64,000 nt of DNA from Saccharothrix espanaensis DSM 44229 (GCF_000328705.1 NC_019673.1:930001-994000), one strand, 5' to 3'. Positions 7,764 to 17,170 are shown, counted from the first letter of the stretch. Made by a program: numbers and translations. Notes: generated by a model not told the origin, from the letters alone.

Positions 7764-8720
7764 TCAGCCGGTGTAGCCGGCCACGAGCTTGGTGAAGTCG
7801 TACGTGCCCTGGTTGGTGCCGCTGCAATCGCTGCCGGACGCGCCGCAGTTGCCCTTGTCGCGGTTGGTGGCCCAGAACGTGAAGCGGGACAGGTGCTTGC
7901 TCGTCGCCCAGTCGCGGATCGCGCGGAACTGGGCGGTGGTCACCGTCTCGCCGGTGTCGGTGATCCCGTTCATCGAGGACAGCCCGCTGCGCCGGTACGC
8001 GGCGTCGTCGGTGAGCCCGAACGTGGCCTTCACGTGGTTCTTCAGCCCGTCCACAGCGGACTTCGTGCCCGCGACCAGGTCGCTGGGCCCGCCGAAGTTG
8101 AACGGCATCACCGCCCACACGTCGACCGGGACCGCGAGCTCCTTGGACTTGGTGACCAGCCGGGTGCCCCACGAGTTCAGCCCGGCCCGGTTGGTCGGCA
8201 TCGTGACCACGGTCCTGATCGCCGGGTTGCGCTGCTTCACGATCTTCAGCGCGCCGAGGATCCGGTCCTGCACGGTCGCGTTCTCGAACTCGTCGGTGTT
8301 CTCGATGTCGATGTCGATCGCCTTGAGCTGGTAGGCGTCGATCACCTTCTGGTAGGCCGCCGCGAGCGCCGTCGCCGACGAACAGCGCGGGCCGAGCTTG
8401 GTGCCCGACCAGCCGCCGAACGACGGGATGACGTCGCCGCCGGCCGCACGGATGTTGCGGATCAGGGTGGCGTCCGCGCCGGTCAGGGGACGTTGGCCGT
8501 CCCAGGCCGGGTTGCACCCGCCATCCGAGAGGATGAAGGCGAGCGTGAACGCCTTCACGCCCGTCTGGTTCATCACGGTCACCGGGTTGGGTTTCGCGCC
8601 CCACTGGTACAGGTACGGGGACGCCAGGACGGGGTCCGGCGCGGCCTGGGCGGCGGGCGTCAGGGACATCGCCGCGAGGCCGGCCGTGAGGGTGATCATC
8701 AACCGCCGCAGGGGTTTCAT
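7764..8720 (-). CDS. Secreted GH18-type chitinase-like protein
   Basis: The 318-residue product begins with a signal peptide (MKPLRRLMITLTAGLAAM, cleavage probably after AQAA). The mature part looks like a GH18 TIM barrel: IDIDIE near residue 130 is the DxDxE catalytic signature, Glu being the proton donor, and SDGGCNPAW and PSFGGWSG are the early barrel strands. GH18 enzymes cleave chitin or related GlcNAc polymers, and some act only as binders. ATG 8720 has GGAGGAACG before it and was preferred to longer in-frame starts. There is no separate carbohydrate-binding domain. It is divergent from the adnA gene. Confidence 0.85.
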   Translation of the reverse strand: MKPLRRLMITLTAGLAAMSLTPAAQAAPDPVLASPYLYQWGAKPNPVTVMNQTGVKAFTLAFILSDGGCNPAWDGQRPLTGADATLIRNIRAAGGDVIPSFGGWSGTKLGPRCSSATALAAAYQKVIDAYQLKAIDIDIENTDEFENATVQDRILGALKIVKQRNPAIRTVVTMPTNRAGLNSWGTRLVTKSKELAVPVDVWAVMPFNFGGPSDLVAGTKSAVDGLKNHVKATFGLTDDAAYRRSGLSSMNGITDTGETVTTAQFRAIRDWATSKHLSRFTFWATNRDKGNCGASGSDCSGTNQGTYDFTKLVAGYTG

Positions 8721-8885
8721 CGTTCCTCCGGGACGCAGGGGAGCACGCTGCGGCGGCGGGGTGACGCGTGCGCGGGTCGTCCCCAACGTGGCCTGGACCA
8801 CTCGGATTTGTCAAGAGCCCATACGAAACGGCCGGTCACCCGGGCCCTCCCCGGCTCTGTCGTACCCCCGTGGTTCCATCGGGGC

Positions 8886-11800
8886 ATGGCAGTGAACAGG
8901 GCACCGTTGCTGGTGCGCCGGGTGCGGCAGGAGCGCCCCCGGCGTGACTGGAGCGCGCCCGCGCGGGCGGTGTTCGACCACCCGGGCGGGCCGCTGCGCG
9001 TGCTCGGCGGCCCCGGCACCGGCAAGACCACCCTGCTGGCCGAGGTCGCGGCCGACCGCATCCGACGCGGCGGGGCCGACCCGGAGAGCGTGCTCGTGCT
9101 CACCGCGAACCGGCGGGCCGCGGTCGCCATGCGCGCCCACATCACCCGCCTGCTGACCGACGAGGCCGAGGGCGAGGTGCTGCCCACCACCCAGGAGCCG
9201 CTGGTCCGCACCGTGCACTCGTACGCGTTCGCCGTGCTGCGCACCCGCGCCGTGCGGGAGGGCGAGCCGACACCCCGGCTGCTGGCCGGCCCCGAGCAGG
9301 ACGCGATGGTCCGCGAACTGCTCCTGGGCGACGTGGCCATGGGCGCGCCGAAGTGGCCGCAGCGGCTGCGCCCGGCCCTCCCGCTGCCCGGGTTCGCCCA
9401 AGAGCTGCGCGACCTGCTGCTGCGCGCCACCGAACGCGGCCTGGCCCCCGAAGACCTGGTCGAGCTCGGCCGCGCGCACGGCCGTGACGAGTGGGTGGCG
9501 GCGGGCCTGTTCGGCACCCAGTACGAGCAGGTCAACCTGCTGTCCGCGGCGGGCCAGGGCGCGGCCTCGTCCTACGACGCGGCCGAACTGGTCGGCAGCG
9601 CGCTGCTGGCGTTCGAGACCGAGGCCGACCTGCTGCACGCCGAACGCGTCCGGGTCCGCCACCTGCTCGTGGACGACGCCCAGCACCTCGACCCGTTGCA
9701 GCACGCGCTGCTGTCCGTCCTCGGGAGCGCGGCGCAGGAGTTCGTCCTGGCGGGCGACCCGGACCAGGCCGTGTTCTCCTTCCGCGGCGCGGACCCGGTC
9801 CTGCTGTCGGACACCGAAGGGCCGACGGTCGTGCTGCGCGAGGGCCACCGGATGACACCGGAGATCCGGGCCGCGGTCGCCCGGCTGGCCGGTCGGCTGC
9901 CCGGCGCGTCGCCGACCCGTGAACCCACCCCGGCCGACGGCACCGGCTCCGTGCAGGTCCGGCTGTTCGCATCGGGCGCGCAGGAGGCGAGCTGGGTCGC
10001 CGACCAGCTGCGCCGCGCCCACCTGATCGACGAGGTGCCCTGGTCGGAGATGGCCGTGGTCGCCCGCTCGGCCAGCCGCTCGCTGCCCGTGCTGCAACGG
10101 GCGCTGCTCGCGGCGGGCGTGCCGGTCGCCGTCCCGCGTGACGAGCTGCCGCTGGCCCGACAACCCGCCGTGGCCCCGTTCCTGGCCCTGCTGCGCTGCG
10201 CCGCCACCCCCGGCAGCCTGGACGAGGACACCGCCGCGATGCTGTTGGCGTCCCCGCTGGGCGGCGCCGACCCGCTGGCGCTGCGCCGGCTGCGGCGCGG
10301 CCTGCGCCGGCTGGAGATGGCCGCCGGCGGCGACCGGCCCAGCGGCGAGCTGCTGGTCGAGGTGATCGAGTCGGACGACCGGCTGGCCGCGCTGGAGGAC
10401 GCCGAGGCCCAACCCGCCCGGCGGATCGCCGGCCTGCTGCGCAAGGCCCGGCGCGGCATCACCGACGGGCACAGCGTCGAGCAGGTGCTGTGGGAGCTGT
10501 GGCAGAGCACCGGGCTGCAGAACCGCTGGGTCGCCCAGTCGTCGCGGCACGGCACGTCCGGGATGCAGGCCGACCGCGACCTGGACGCGATCGTCGGGCT
10601 GTTCGAGTCGGCGGCGAAGTACGTCGACCGGCTGCCCGGCGCGGGCGCGGACGGCTTCGCCGACTACCTGGCCGCCCAGCAGATCGTCGGCGACACGCTC
10701 GCCGCGTCCGCCCCGGTCGGCGAGGCCGTGGCGGTGCTGACCGCGCACTCCGCGGCCGGCCGCGAGTGGACCGTGGTGGCCGTGCCCGGCGTGCAGGAGG
10801 GCAGCTGGCCCGACCTGCGGCTGCGCGGGTCGCTGCTGGGCGTGGAGCGGCTGGTCGACGTGGTGGCCGGCGTCGGCGAGCAGGTCTCGGCCATCGCCCC
10901 GCTGCTCGCCGAGGAACGCCGGCTGCTCTTGGTCGCGGCCAGCCGGGCCCGGCGCTCCCTGCTGGTCAGCGCGGTGCGCGGCGAGGACGAGCAGCCGTCC
11001 CGGTTCCTCGACGAGCTGGAGGAACTCGCCACCGACCAGCCCGAGCGCCCCACCTACACCCCCGAACGCGGCCTGGTGCTGGCCGAGCTGGTCGGCGAGC
11101 TGCGCCGGGTGGTGTGCGACGGGGAGGAGACCGAGGACCGCCGGAACAGGGCCGCCGCCCAGCTCGCCCGGCTCGCCGCCCAGGGCGTGCCGGGGGCGCA
11201 CCCCGACTCCTGGTACGGCCTGGCCGACGTGACCTCGCAGGACCCGCTGTGGACCGAGGAGCACACGGTCAGCGTGTCGCCGTCCACGGTCGAGGTGCTG
11301 GCCAAGTGCCCGGTGCGCTGGGTGGTCGAGCGGCACGGCGGCCAGGACCCGGCCGAACTCGCCTCCATCACCGGCACCCTCGTGCACGCCCTCGCCCAGG
11401 CCGCCGCGTCCGGCGCCGACGAGAAGGAACTGCGCACCAAGCTCGCCGAGGCGTGGTCCGCCGTCGACGCCGGCGCGCCGTGGTTCTCCCGCCGCGAGCG
11501 GATCCGGGTGGAGCGGATGCTCGACACGTTCCTGAACTGGCTGACCGCCAGCCGCGACCAGCTCACCCAGGTCGCGGTCGAGGAGGAGATCTCGGTCGAG
11601 GTGCCCAAGCAGGAGGGCGGCCCCTGGCTGCGGGTCAAGGGCCGCGTCGACCGGCTGGAGACCGACCGCGACGGCCGCCCGGTCGTGATCGACCTCAAGA
11701 CCGGCAAGTCCCCGGTGACCAAGGAAGAGGCCCGCCAACACCCGCAGCTCGCGGTCTACCAGCTGGCGTCCGCGCTCGGCGGCTTCACCCACCTGGGCCT

Positions 11801-12047
11801 GGGCACCGACCCGGGCGGCGCGCGGCTGCTGTACGTGGCCAAGGAGAACAAGAAGACCGGCGCGACCGAACTCGAACAGGCCCCGCTGGACGAGCAGGGC
11901 GTCCGGGCGTGGCTGGAAGCCGTCCAGGCCGCCGCGAACTCCAGCGTGGGCCCGACCTACACCGCCACCGAAACCCCGGACTGCGACCGCTGCCCGGCCC
12001 GCACCTCGTGCCCCGTCCACGCCTCCGGCCGGCAGGTGAGCCAATAA
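8886..12047 (+). CDS. adnA: AdnA-like helicase-nuclease subunit (UvrD-type motor plus RecB-type nuclease)
   Basis: This 1053-residue protein is close to the ~1055 residues I recall for mycobacterial AdnA. Residues 41-48 GGPGTGKT are Walker A of an SF1A UvrD-type helicase, and DDAQHLD lies at the Walker B position. The C-terminus is a RecB-family nuclease: Asp936 and Lys938 in DLKTGK, then QLAVYQ. Cysteines 808, 1033, 1036 and 1042 have the spacing of the iron-sulfur ligands in AddB/Cas4-type nucleases. AdnAB resects double-strand DNA ends for recombination in mycobacteria. ATG 8886 follows a GC-rich leader. An unusual 543-base gap separates it from adnB. Confidence 0.9.
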   Translation: MAVNRAPLLVRRVRQERPRRDWSAPARAVFDHPGGPLRVLGGPGTGKTTLLAEVAADRIRRGGADPESVLVLTANRRAAVAMRAHITRLLTDEAEGEVLPTTQEPLVRTVHSYAFAVLRTRAVREGEPTPRLLAGPEQDAMVRELLLGDVAMGAPKWPQRLRPALPLPGFAQELRDLLLRATERGLAPEDLVELGRAHGRDEWVAAGLFGTQYEQVNLLSAAGQGAASSYDAAELVGSALLAFETEADLLHAERVRVRHLLVDDAQHLDPLQHALLSVLGSAAQEFVLAGDPDQAVFSFRGADPVLLSDTEGPTVVLREGHRMTPEIRAAVARLAGRLPGASPTREPTPADGTGSVQVRLFASGAQEASWVADQLRRAHLIDEVPWSEMAVVARSASRSLPVLQRALLAAGVPVAVPRDELPLARQPAVAPFLALLRCAATPGSLDEDTAAMLLASPLGGADPLALRRLRRGLRRLEMAAGGDRPSGELLVEVIESDDRLAALEDAEAQPARRIAGLLRKARRGITDGHSVEQVLWELWQSTGLQNRWVAQSSRHGTSGMQADRDLDAIVGLFESAAKYVDRLPGAGADGFADYLAAQQIVGDTLAASAPVGEAVAVLTAHSAAGREWTVVAVPGVQEGSWPDLRLRGSLLGVERLVDVVAGVGEQVSAIAPLLAEERRLLLVAASRARRSLLVSAVRGEDEQPSRFLDELEELATDQPERPTYTPERGLVLAELVGELRRVVCDGEETEDRRNRAAAQLARLAAQGVPGAHPDSWYGLADVTSQDPLWTEEHTVSVSPSTVEVLAKCPVRWVVERHGGQDPAELASITGTLVHALAQAAASGADEKELRTKLAEAWSAVDAGAPWFSRRERIRVERMLDTFLNWLTASRDQLTQVAVEEEISVEVPKQEGGPWLRVKGRVDRLETDRDGRPVVIDLKTGKSPVTKEEARQHPQLAVYQLASALGGFTHLGLGTDPGGARLLYVAKENKKTGATELEQAPLDEQGVRAWLEAVQAAANSSVGPTYTATETPDCDRCPARTSCPVHASGRQVSQ

Positions 12048-12590
12048 CCCCGCCCCCTCCCGCGCCCGTGCCCGCCACCCACCCGGCAGCCACCGCACCG
12101 CGCCACCCACACCCGGCCACGCACCTGCGCCTGTCCACGCGCCCACGCTTGGCCGCGTGCGTGGTCGCGCACCCGCGCTTAGCCGCGTCCCTGGTTGCGC
12201 GCCCGTTCGTGTGCCGCCCGAGCTTGGCCGAGTGCCCGCGATTGGTCGCGCGCCCCTGCCTGGCCGAACACCCGTACCTGGCCGCGTACCCGCGTGTTCC
12301 CGAGACGTCGTGTCGGGCCGTGATCCCGCGCCTCGGCGCCCGGCCGCACTGTGTCCGTCGTCTCGTGTCGGACCGCGAACGTGGTCCGGAGGCCGGTTCG
12401 GGCAGCACCGCGTCACCCGGCGGTGGCGCACGGTGGGCGTTACCGACGTGGCGTTTGGAGATGCCCGCTCGCGTCTGACACAGTCGTGGGCCGCTGAGAC
12501 CAGGGCAGCGCCGCTGCCCGCACCGCGTCCTCGACCGATCCGGCCGCGCTGCTGCGGGTCGCCGAAGCTTCGCGCGGCCGGAATCGGAGA
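12048..12590. repeat. adnA-adnB intergenic region with 18-bp degenerate tandem repeat (12151-12298)
   Basis: From about 12151 to 12298 the sequence consists of units following the consensus GGCCGCGYRCCCGCGCTT. Successive unit lengths, cutting at GG(C/T)CG-like starts, are about 12, 18, 12, 18, 15, 18, 18, 18 and 18 bases, always multiples of three. Several frames stay open across it, which is expected for such GC-rich repeats. A weak continuation reaches ~12360. The rest of the gap (12048-12150 and 12360-12590) shows no recognisable gene. No terminator is obvious between adnA and adnB, so they may still be cotranscribed. Confidence 0.65.
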
Positions 12591-15500
12591 ATGCGAGTCG
12601 TGGCAGTGCCGGGTGGTGATCGGGAACGAGCGGGCGAGGCGGAGCACCTGGCCGGCCCGTTCGAAGTCGCCGAAGCCCTCGGCCTGCCCAAACCGACGCC
12701 CGAGCAGGCCGCCGTCGTCGCCGCCCCGACCGCCCCGGCGCTGGTGGTGGCCGGTGCGGGCGCCGGCAAGACCGAGACCATGGCCGCCCGCGTCGTCTAC
12801 CTGGTCGCGAACGGCTTCGTCACCCCCGACCGCGTCCTGGGCCTGACGTTCACCCGCAAAGCCGCCCGCCAGCTCTCCGAACGCGTCCGGACCCGGCTCC
12901 GCCGGCTCGGCGGGTCGCCGCTGCTCGACCGCCTCGACCCGAGCGGTGAACGCCGCGCCGCCGTCCTCACCACCGAGCCGGTCATCCTGACCTACCACGC
13001 CTACGCGGGCCGCCTGGTCGGCGAGCACGGCCTGCGCCTGCCGGTCGAGCCGGGCGTCCGGCTGCTCACCGAGACCGCGTCCTGGCAGCTCGCGCACCGG
13101 GTCGTCTCGACGTGGGCGGAGGACATCGACACCGACAAGGTCCCGGCCACCGTCACCGGCTACCTGCTGGCACTGGCCGGCGAACTCGGCGAGCACCTCG
13201 TCGAACCCACCGACCTGCGCAAGAACGCCGAGTGGCTGACCACCGTGATCGAGTCCGCCCCCAAGACCGCGCGCCAGCGCGACGCCCTGCCCGAGAAGCT
13301 GAAGGACATCGTCAACGCCCAGCGCCTGCGGGTGAACCTGCTGCCGCTGCTGGAGGCATACCAGGCCCGCAAACGGCGTGAGGCGGCGATGGACTTCGCC
13401 GACCAGATGTCCCTGGCCGCCCGGCTGGCCAGCGAGTACCCGGAGGTCGTGCGCGGCGAGCGGGAGCGCTACGGCGCGGTCCTGCTCGACGAGTACCAGG
13501 ACACCGGCCACGCCCAGCGCGTGCTGCTGCGGTCCCTGTTCGGCCAGGGCGAGCCGATGGCCGTCACGTCCGTCGGCGACCCGGCCCAGGCCATCTACGG
13601 CTGGCGCGGCGCGTCGGCGGCCAACCTGCCGCGCTTCGTCCACGACTTTCCGCCCGCCCGCAAGTACGGTTTGCTGACCAGCTTCCGCAACCCGCCGGAG
13701 GTGCTCGCGCTGGCCAACGCCGTGTCCGAGCCGCTGCGCGCGTCCGGCCTGGACGTGGAGGAGCTGCGGGCCCGTCCCGGCGCGGGCCCCGGTGACGTCC
13801 GCATCGGCCTGTTCCCCGACGTCCGCGCCGAACTCGGGTGGATGGCGGACACCGTCGCCGCCCAGTGGGCCGCGCACCTGGACTCCAGCGACGAGCCGCC
13901 CACCGCCGCCGTGCTGGTCCGCCGCCGCGCCGACATGGCCGCCATCGCCGCCGCCCTGCGCGAACGCGACCTGCCGGTCGAAGTGGTCGGGCTCGGTGGC
14001 CTGCTGGACGAGCCCGAGGTCCGCGACCTGACCAGCGCCCTGCGCGTCCTGGTCGACCCGCTGGCCGGCACCGCCGCCGCCCGCCTGCTCACCGGCTCCC
14101 GCTGGCGGGTGGCGGCCGTCGACCTGGCCGCGCTGTGGCAGCGCGCCCGCGAACTCGCCGGGGCACCCAGCCGGCAGTCGGTGGTGGACGACCCGCTGGC
14201 CGTCCTCGCCGACGCGCTGCCGGGCGAACACGCCGAACAAGCCGGCCTGGCCGACGCCCTGGACGACCCGGGCGACCCGACCGCGTACTCCGCCGAGGGC
14301 TACCGCCGGGTCCGCCGGCTCGGCGCGGAACTGTCGTCCCTGCGCCGGCGGCTGGAGCAGCCGCTGCCCGAACTCGTCGCCGACGTCGAGCGGACCCTGC
14401 TGCTCGACATCGAGGCGATGGCCCGGCCGGGCGGCGTGGGCCGGTCACACCTGGACGCGTTCGCCGACGTCGTCGCCGACTTCGCGGCGGCCAGCCCGTC
14501 GGCCACCCTGCCCGCGCTGCTGGACTACCTGTACACCGCCGAGCACGCCGAGGACGGCCTGGAACCGGGCGAGGTCGAGGTGGCCGAGAACCGGGTGCAG
14601 GTGCTCACCATGCACTCGGCGAAGGGCCTCGAATGGCACATCGTCGCCGTGCCGCACGTGGTGAAGGACGTGTTCCCGGGCCGGAAGAAGACGTCGTGCT
14701 GGCTGAAGGCGGTCGCCGAACTGCCCGCCGAACTGCGCGGTGACGCCGCCGACCTGCCGAAGCTGCGCATCCCCGGCGGCAGCAACCGCAAGGAGGTCGA
14801 GGAAGCGCTGGACCGCCACGCCGACGACTTCGAGGACCGCCGCCTGGTCGAGGAGCGCCGGCTGCTCTACGTCGCACTGACCCGGTCCGAGCACAGCCTG
14901 CTGGTGTCCGGCCACTGGTGGGCCGAGACCGGCGACAAGCCCAAGGGCCCCTCCACGTTCCTCGCCGAACTGCGCGAGTCCGTCCTGGCCGCCGACCACC
15001 CGCCCGCCGACATCGCCCACTGGGCACCCCCGCCGGCCGAGGACGAGCCCAACCCCCTCGCGTCCCAGGTGAAGTCGGCCGACTGGCCCGCCGACCCGCT
15101 GGGCAAGCGCCGCGCCGCCGTGGCCGAAGGCGCCGCCCTGGTCCGCGCCGCCCTGGACCGCCACCTGTCAGCCCCACCCCCGCCCACCCCGACGCCCACC
15201 CCGCCCCACCCCGTCACACCTGCCGCTCAGCCCCCCGACGACCTCCCCCCGGACGACCTCCCGCCAGAGCCCCCGGACGGCCTCCCGCCAGAACCCCCGG
15301 ACGACTACGACCTCCCCCCCGAACCGGACGACCACGACCCCGGCGGCGAGTTCGACCTACCCGCAGACCCCACCCCCGACCTCGAAGCCCCGACGGACCT
15401 CGAAGAGTCGCGGGAACCCGGTGCACCGGAGCAGCTCGGCGAATCGGCCGACGACCCGGAAGGCTGGGCGCGGGACGTCGACGTGCTGCTGGCCGAACGC

Positions 15501-16127
15501 GCCGCCGCCGCGGACCGCCGCGAACGGGTCGTGCTGCCCGACCACCTCTCGGTGAGCCAGCTGGTCGAACTCGCCGCCGACCCGGACCAGCTGGCCCGCC
15601 GGCTGCGCCGCCCGCTGCCGTTCCCGCCGAACCCGCTGGCCCGGCGCGGCACGGCCTTCCACACCTGGTTGGAACAGCGGTTCGGCGCGACCCGGCTGCT
15701 CGACCTGGACGAGCTGCCCGGCGCGGCGGACGAGGGCGCGTCCCCCGACTCCGACCTGGGCCGGCTCCAAGAGGCGTTCCTGACCAGCGCCTGGGCCGAC
15801 CGCACCCCGCACGACGTGGAGGTGCCGTTCGAGGCCGAGATCGACGGGATGTCGGTGCGCGGGCGGATGGACGCGGTGTTCGCCGACCCGGACGGCGGCT
15901 GGACCGTCGTGGACTGGAAGACCGGCGCGGTGCCCGAGGAGGAACGGCTGCCGGCGCTGTCAGTGCAGCTGGCGGCCTACCGGCTGGCCTGGGCCGCGCT
16001 GTCGGACACCCCGGTCGAGCGGGTGCGGGCGGCGTTCCACTACGTCCGGCACGACCACACGCTCCGCCCTGCCGACCTGCTCGACGCCGCCGGCCTGCGC
16101 GCCCTGATCCGCTCGGTACCGACCTGA
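12591..16127 (+). CDS. adnB: AdnB-like helicase-nuclease subunit with proline/acidic insertion
   Basis: This 1178-residue partner of AdnA is longer than the ~1100 residues I recall for mycobacterial AdnB. Residues 55-61 GAGAGKT are Walker A, LLDEYQDTGHAQ the DExx box, VGDPAQAIYGWRGA and TMHSAKGLEWHIV UvrD motifs. The C-terminal nuclease has Asp1108 and Lys1110 in VVDWKTG and the QLAAYRLAW motif. Between roughly residues 860 and 960 lies a low-complexity stretch of PPDDL/PPEPPD repeats linking motor and nuclease, which likely accounts for most of the extra length. The start ATG 12591 has GGAGA immediately upstream. It probably forms a heterodimer with AdnA for end resection. Confidence 0.9.
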   Translation: MRVVAVPGGDRERAGEAEHLAGPFEVAEALGLPKPTPEQAAVVAAPTAPALVVAGAGAGKTETMAARVVYLVANGFVTPDRVLGLTFTRKAARQLSERVRTRLRRLGGSPLLDRLDPSGERRAAVLTTEPVILTYHAYAGRLVGEHGLRLPVEPGVRLLTETASWQLAHRVVSTWAEDIDTDKVPATVTGYLLALAGELGEHLVEPTDLRKNAEWLTTVIESAPKTARQRDALPEKLKDIVNAQRLRVNLLPLLEAYQARKRREAAMDFADQMSLAARLASEYPEVVRGERERYGAVLLDEYQDTGHAQRVLLRSLFGQGEPMAVTSVGDPAQAIYGWRGASAANLPRFVHDFPPARKYGLLTSFRNPPEVLALANAVSEPLRASGLDVEELRARPGAGPGDVRIGLFPDVRAELGWMADTVAAQWAAHLDSSDEPPTAAVLVRRRADMAAIAAALRERDLPVEVVGLGGLLDEPEVRDLTSALRVLVDPLAGTAAARLLTGSRWRVAAVDLAALWQRARELAGAPSRQSVVDDPLAVLADALPGEHAEQAGLADALDDPGDPTAYSAEGYRRVRRLGAELSSLRRRLEQPLPELVADVERTLLLDIEAMARPGGVGRSHLDAFADVVADFAAASPSATLPALLDYLYTAEHAEDGLEPGEVEVAENRVQVLTMHSAKGLEWHIVAVPHVVKDVFPGRKKTSCWLKAVAELPAELRGDAADLPKLRIPGGSNRKEVEEALDRHADDFEDRRLVEERRLLYVALTRSEHSLLVSGHWWAETGDKPKGPSTFLAELRESVLAADHPPADIAHWAPPPAEDEPNPLASQVKSADWPADPLGKRRAAVAEGAALVRAALDRHLSAPPPPTPTPTPPHPVTPAAQPPDDLPPDDLPPEPPDGLPPEPPDDYDLPPEPDDHDPGGEFDLPADPTPDLEAPTDLEESREPGAPEQLGESADDPEGWARDVDVLLAERAAAADRRERVVLPDHLSVSQLVELAADPDQLARRLRRPLPFPPNPLARRGTAFHTWLEQRFGATRLLDLDELPGAADEGASPDSDLGRLQEAFLTSAWADRTPHDVEVPFEAEIDGMSVRGRMDAVFADPDGGWTVVDWKTGAVPEEERLPALSVQLAAYRLAWAALSDTPVERVRAAFHYVRHDHTLRPADLLDAAGLRALIRSVPT

Positions 16128-16161
16128 CCAGCCCGACCGGCCCTGGCCGCTCGGCTGGTCA
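16125..16161 (+). terminator. Stem-loop at the adnB stop
   Basis: TGACCAGCC (16125-16133, containing the adnB stop codon) pairs with GGCTGGTCA (16153-16161), giving a 9-bp stem with a GC-rich inner loop that can pair further (CCGACCGG/CCGCTCGG). It lies between convergent genes. There is no U-tract, as is common for high-GC actinomycete terminators. Confidence 0.5.
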
Positions 16162-16174
16162 CTCCGGTGGTCGA

Positions 16175-16711
16175 TCAGCTGTTCACGCGGGCGTTCGCCG
16201 GGACTTCCTTCAGCACCCGGTCGTAGAGCACTTCGAGCAGCCAACGGCCGAACAGCGACGGCCCGAACTCGGTCGACCGGTCCTCCGGCGGCACCAGCAG
16301 CTCGGCCGTGCCGGCCTCGTCCACGGCCACCACGCCGATCCCGTAGTAGTCCAGCTCCATCAACGGCCACGACCGCTCGCCCTGCGGCGCGGGCAGCACC
16401 ACGGAACACGGCGCGAGCGTCATCAACGTGCCGCACGACTGCAACGCGCGATCCACCGTGGACTCACCGACCAGGACACCGACCAGCTCCACCGCGGGCA
16501 CCGGCAACTGGTCGTGCGCGGTGGGCTCGAACCAGGAGCGGAACCACGACGGGTCCGCCTGAGGCGGCCAGCCGTTCGCGCTGCGCCACTCGTGCACATC
16601 GGCACGAACCCGCACGACGGCCGACACCTGGTGACCCAGCACGGCGACGTCGGGAACGACGATGCCGCGCCAACCGAGTGCCGACGCGGCATGGTGGAGG
16701 AGCGGTTGCAC
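16175..16711 (-). CDS. Hypothetical protein
   Basis: I do not recognise this 178-residue protein. It has no signal peptide or membrane span. It is rich in Trp and hydrophobic strands (WRGIVVPDVAVLGHQVSAVVRVRADVHEW, read as several short pieces) and ends with a helical FGRWLLEVLYDRVLKEVP. Start GTG 16711 has AGGA nine bases upstream. The gene converges on adnB and is 78 bases from the next gene on the same strand. Codon use looks like its neighbours, so it is probably real and native. Its role cannot be inferred. Confidence 0.7.
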   Translation of the reverse strand: MQPLLHHAASALGWRGIVVPDVAVLGHQVSAVVRVRADVHEWRSANGWPPQADPSWFRSWFEPTAHDQLPVPAVELVGVLVGESTVDRALQSCGTLMTLAPCSVVLPAPQGERSWPLMELDYYGIGVVAVDEAGTAELLVPPEDRSTEFGPSLFGRWLLEVLYDRVLKEVPANARVNS

Positions 16712-16789
16712 TCGGGCATCCTAGGGCTGGTTGCGGGTTCGATGACAGATCTCGGCCGCGCTGAGTATCGCACCCAGCGCCGAGAGTGA

Positions 16790-17170
16790 TCAGTGCGCTG
16801 AACGGCGGACGCGCAGCGCCCACAGGATCAACGGCACCTGGAGCGGTAGCCGGCCGAAGGCGATGGCCTTTGCCCTGGGCGACTTCGTCCGGTAGTCGTA
16901 GGCCATCTTCACGTTCGCCGGGAACACCGCGGCGAAGAACCCCGCCGTCAGCAGGCCACCGAGGCCGCGCGTGCGGGGCACGGCCACTGCGGCGGCCAAC
17001 GCCACCTCCGTAACCCCCGAGACATAAGTCCAGGTCCAGGGCTTGCCCGGGAGCGATCGCGGCACGATCGCGTCGTACGGCCTCGGCCGGGTGAAGTGCG
17101 TGACGCCGGCCGCGCCGAGCAACCCGGCCAGCGCGATCGCCGACCAGGAACGGGAACGAGTGGGTTCCAT
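16790..17170 (-). CDS. DoxX-like small integral membrane protein
   Basis: This ~126-residue protein has four predicted membrane segments (SAIALAGLLGAAGVTHF, TYVSGVTEVALAAAVAV, LGGLLTAGFFAAVFPANV, PLQVPLILWAL). HF...P near the first segment and the PANVKMAYD loop are typical of DoxX-like proteins. Function within the family is varied, including redox-linked membrane complexes, so only a general membrane role can be assigned. ATG 17170 is chosen; an alternative GTG at 17179 would add three residues. It is divergent from the M20 peptidase gene. Confidence 0.75.
   Translation of the reverse strand: MEPTRSRSWSAIALAGLLGAAGVTHFTRPRPYDAIVPRSLPGKPWTWTYVSGVTEVALAAAVAVPRTRGLGGLLTAGFFAAVFPANVKMAYDYRTKSPRAKAIAFGRLPLQVPLILWALRVRRSAH

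Noticed and set aside
7662-8885. In-frame extension of adnA upstream to 7662
   Set aside because: It would run antisense through the GH18 gene. ATG 8886 gives a protein of the expected size.
8811-14240. A very long open frame on the minus strand opposite adnA and adnB (about 1800 codons)
   Set aside because: It mirrors the codon structure of the plus-strand genes, whose helicase and nuclease motifs are clear. High-GC genes commonly leave the antisense frame open. The predicted protein is low-complexity Arg/Gly/Ala.
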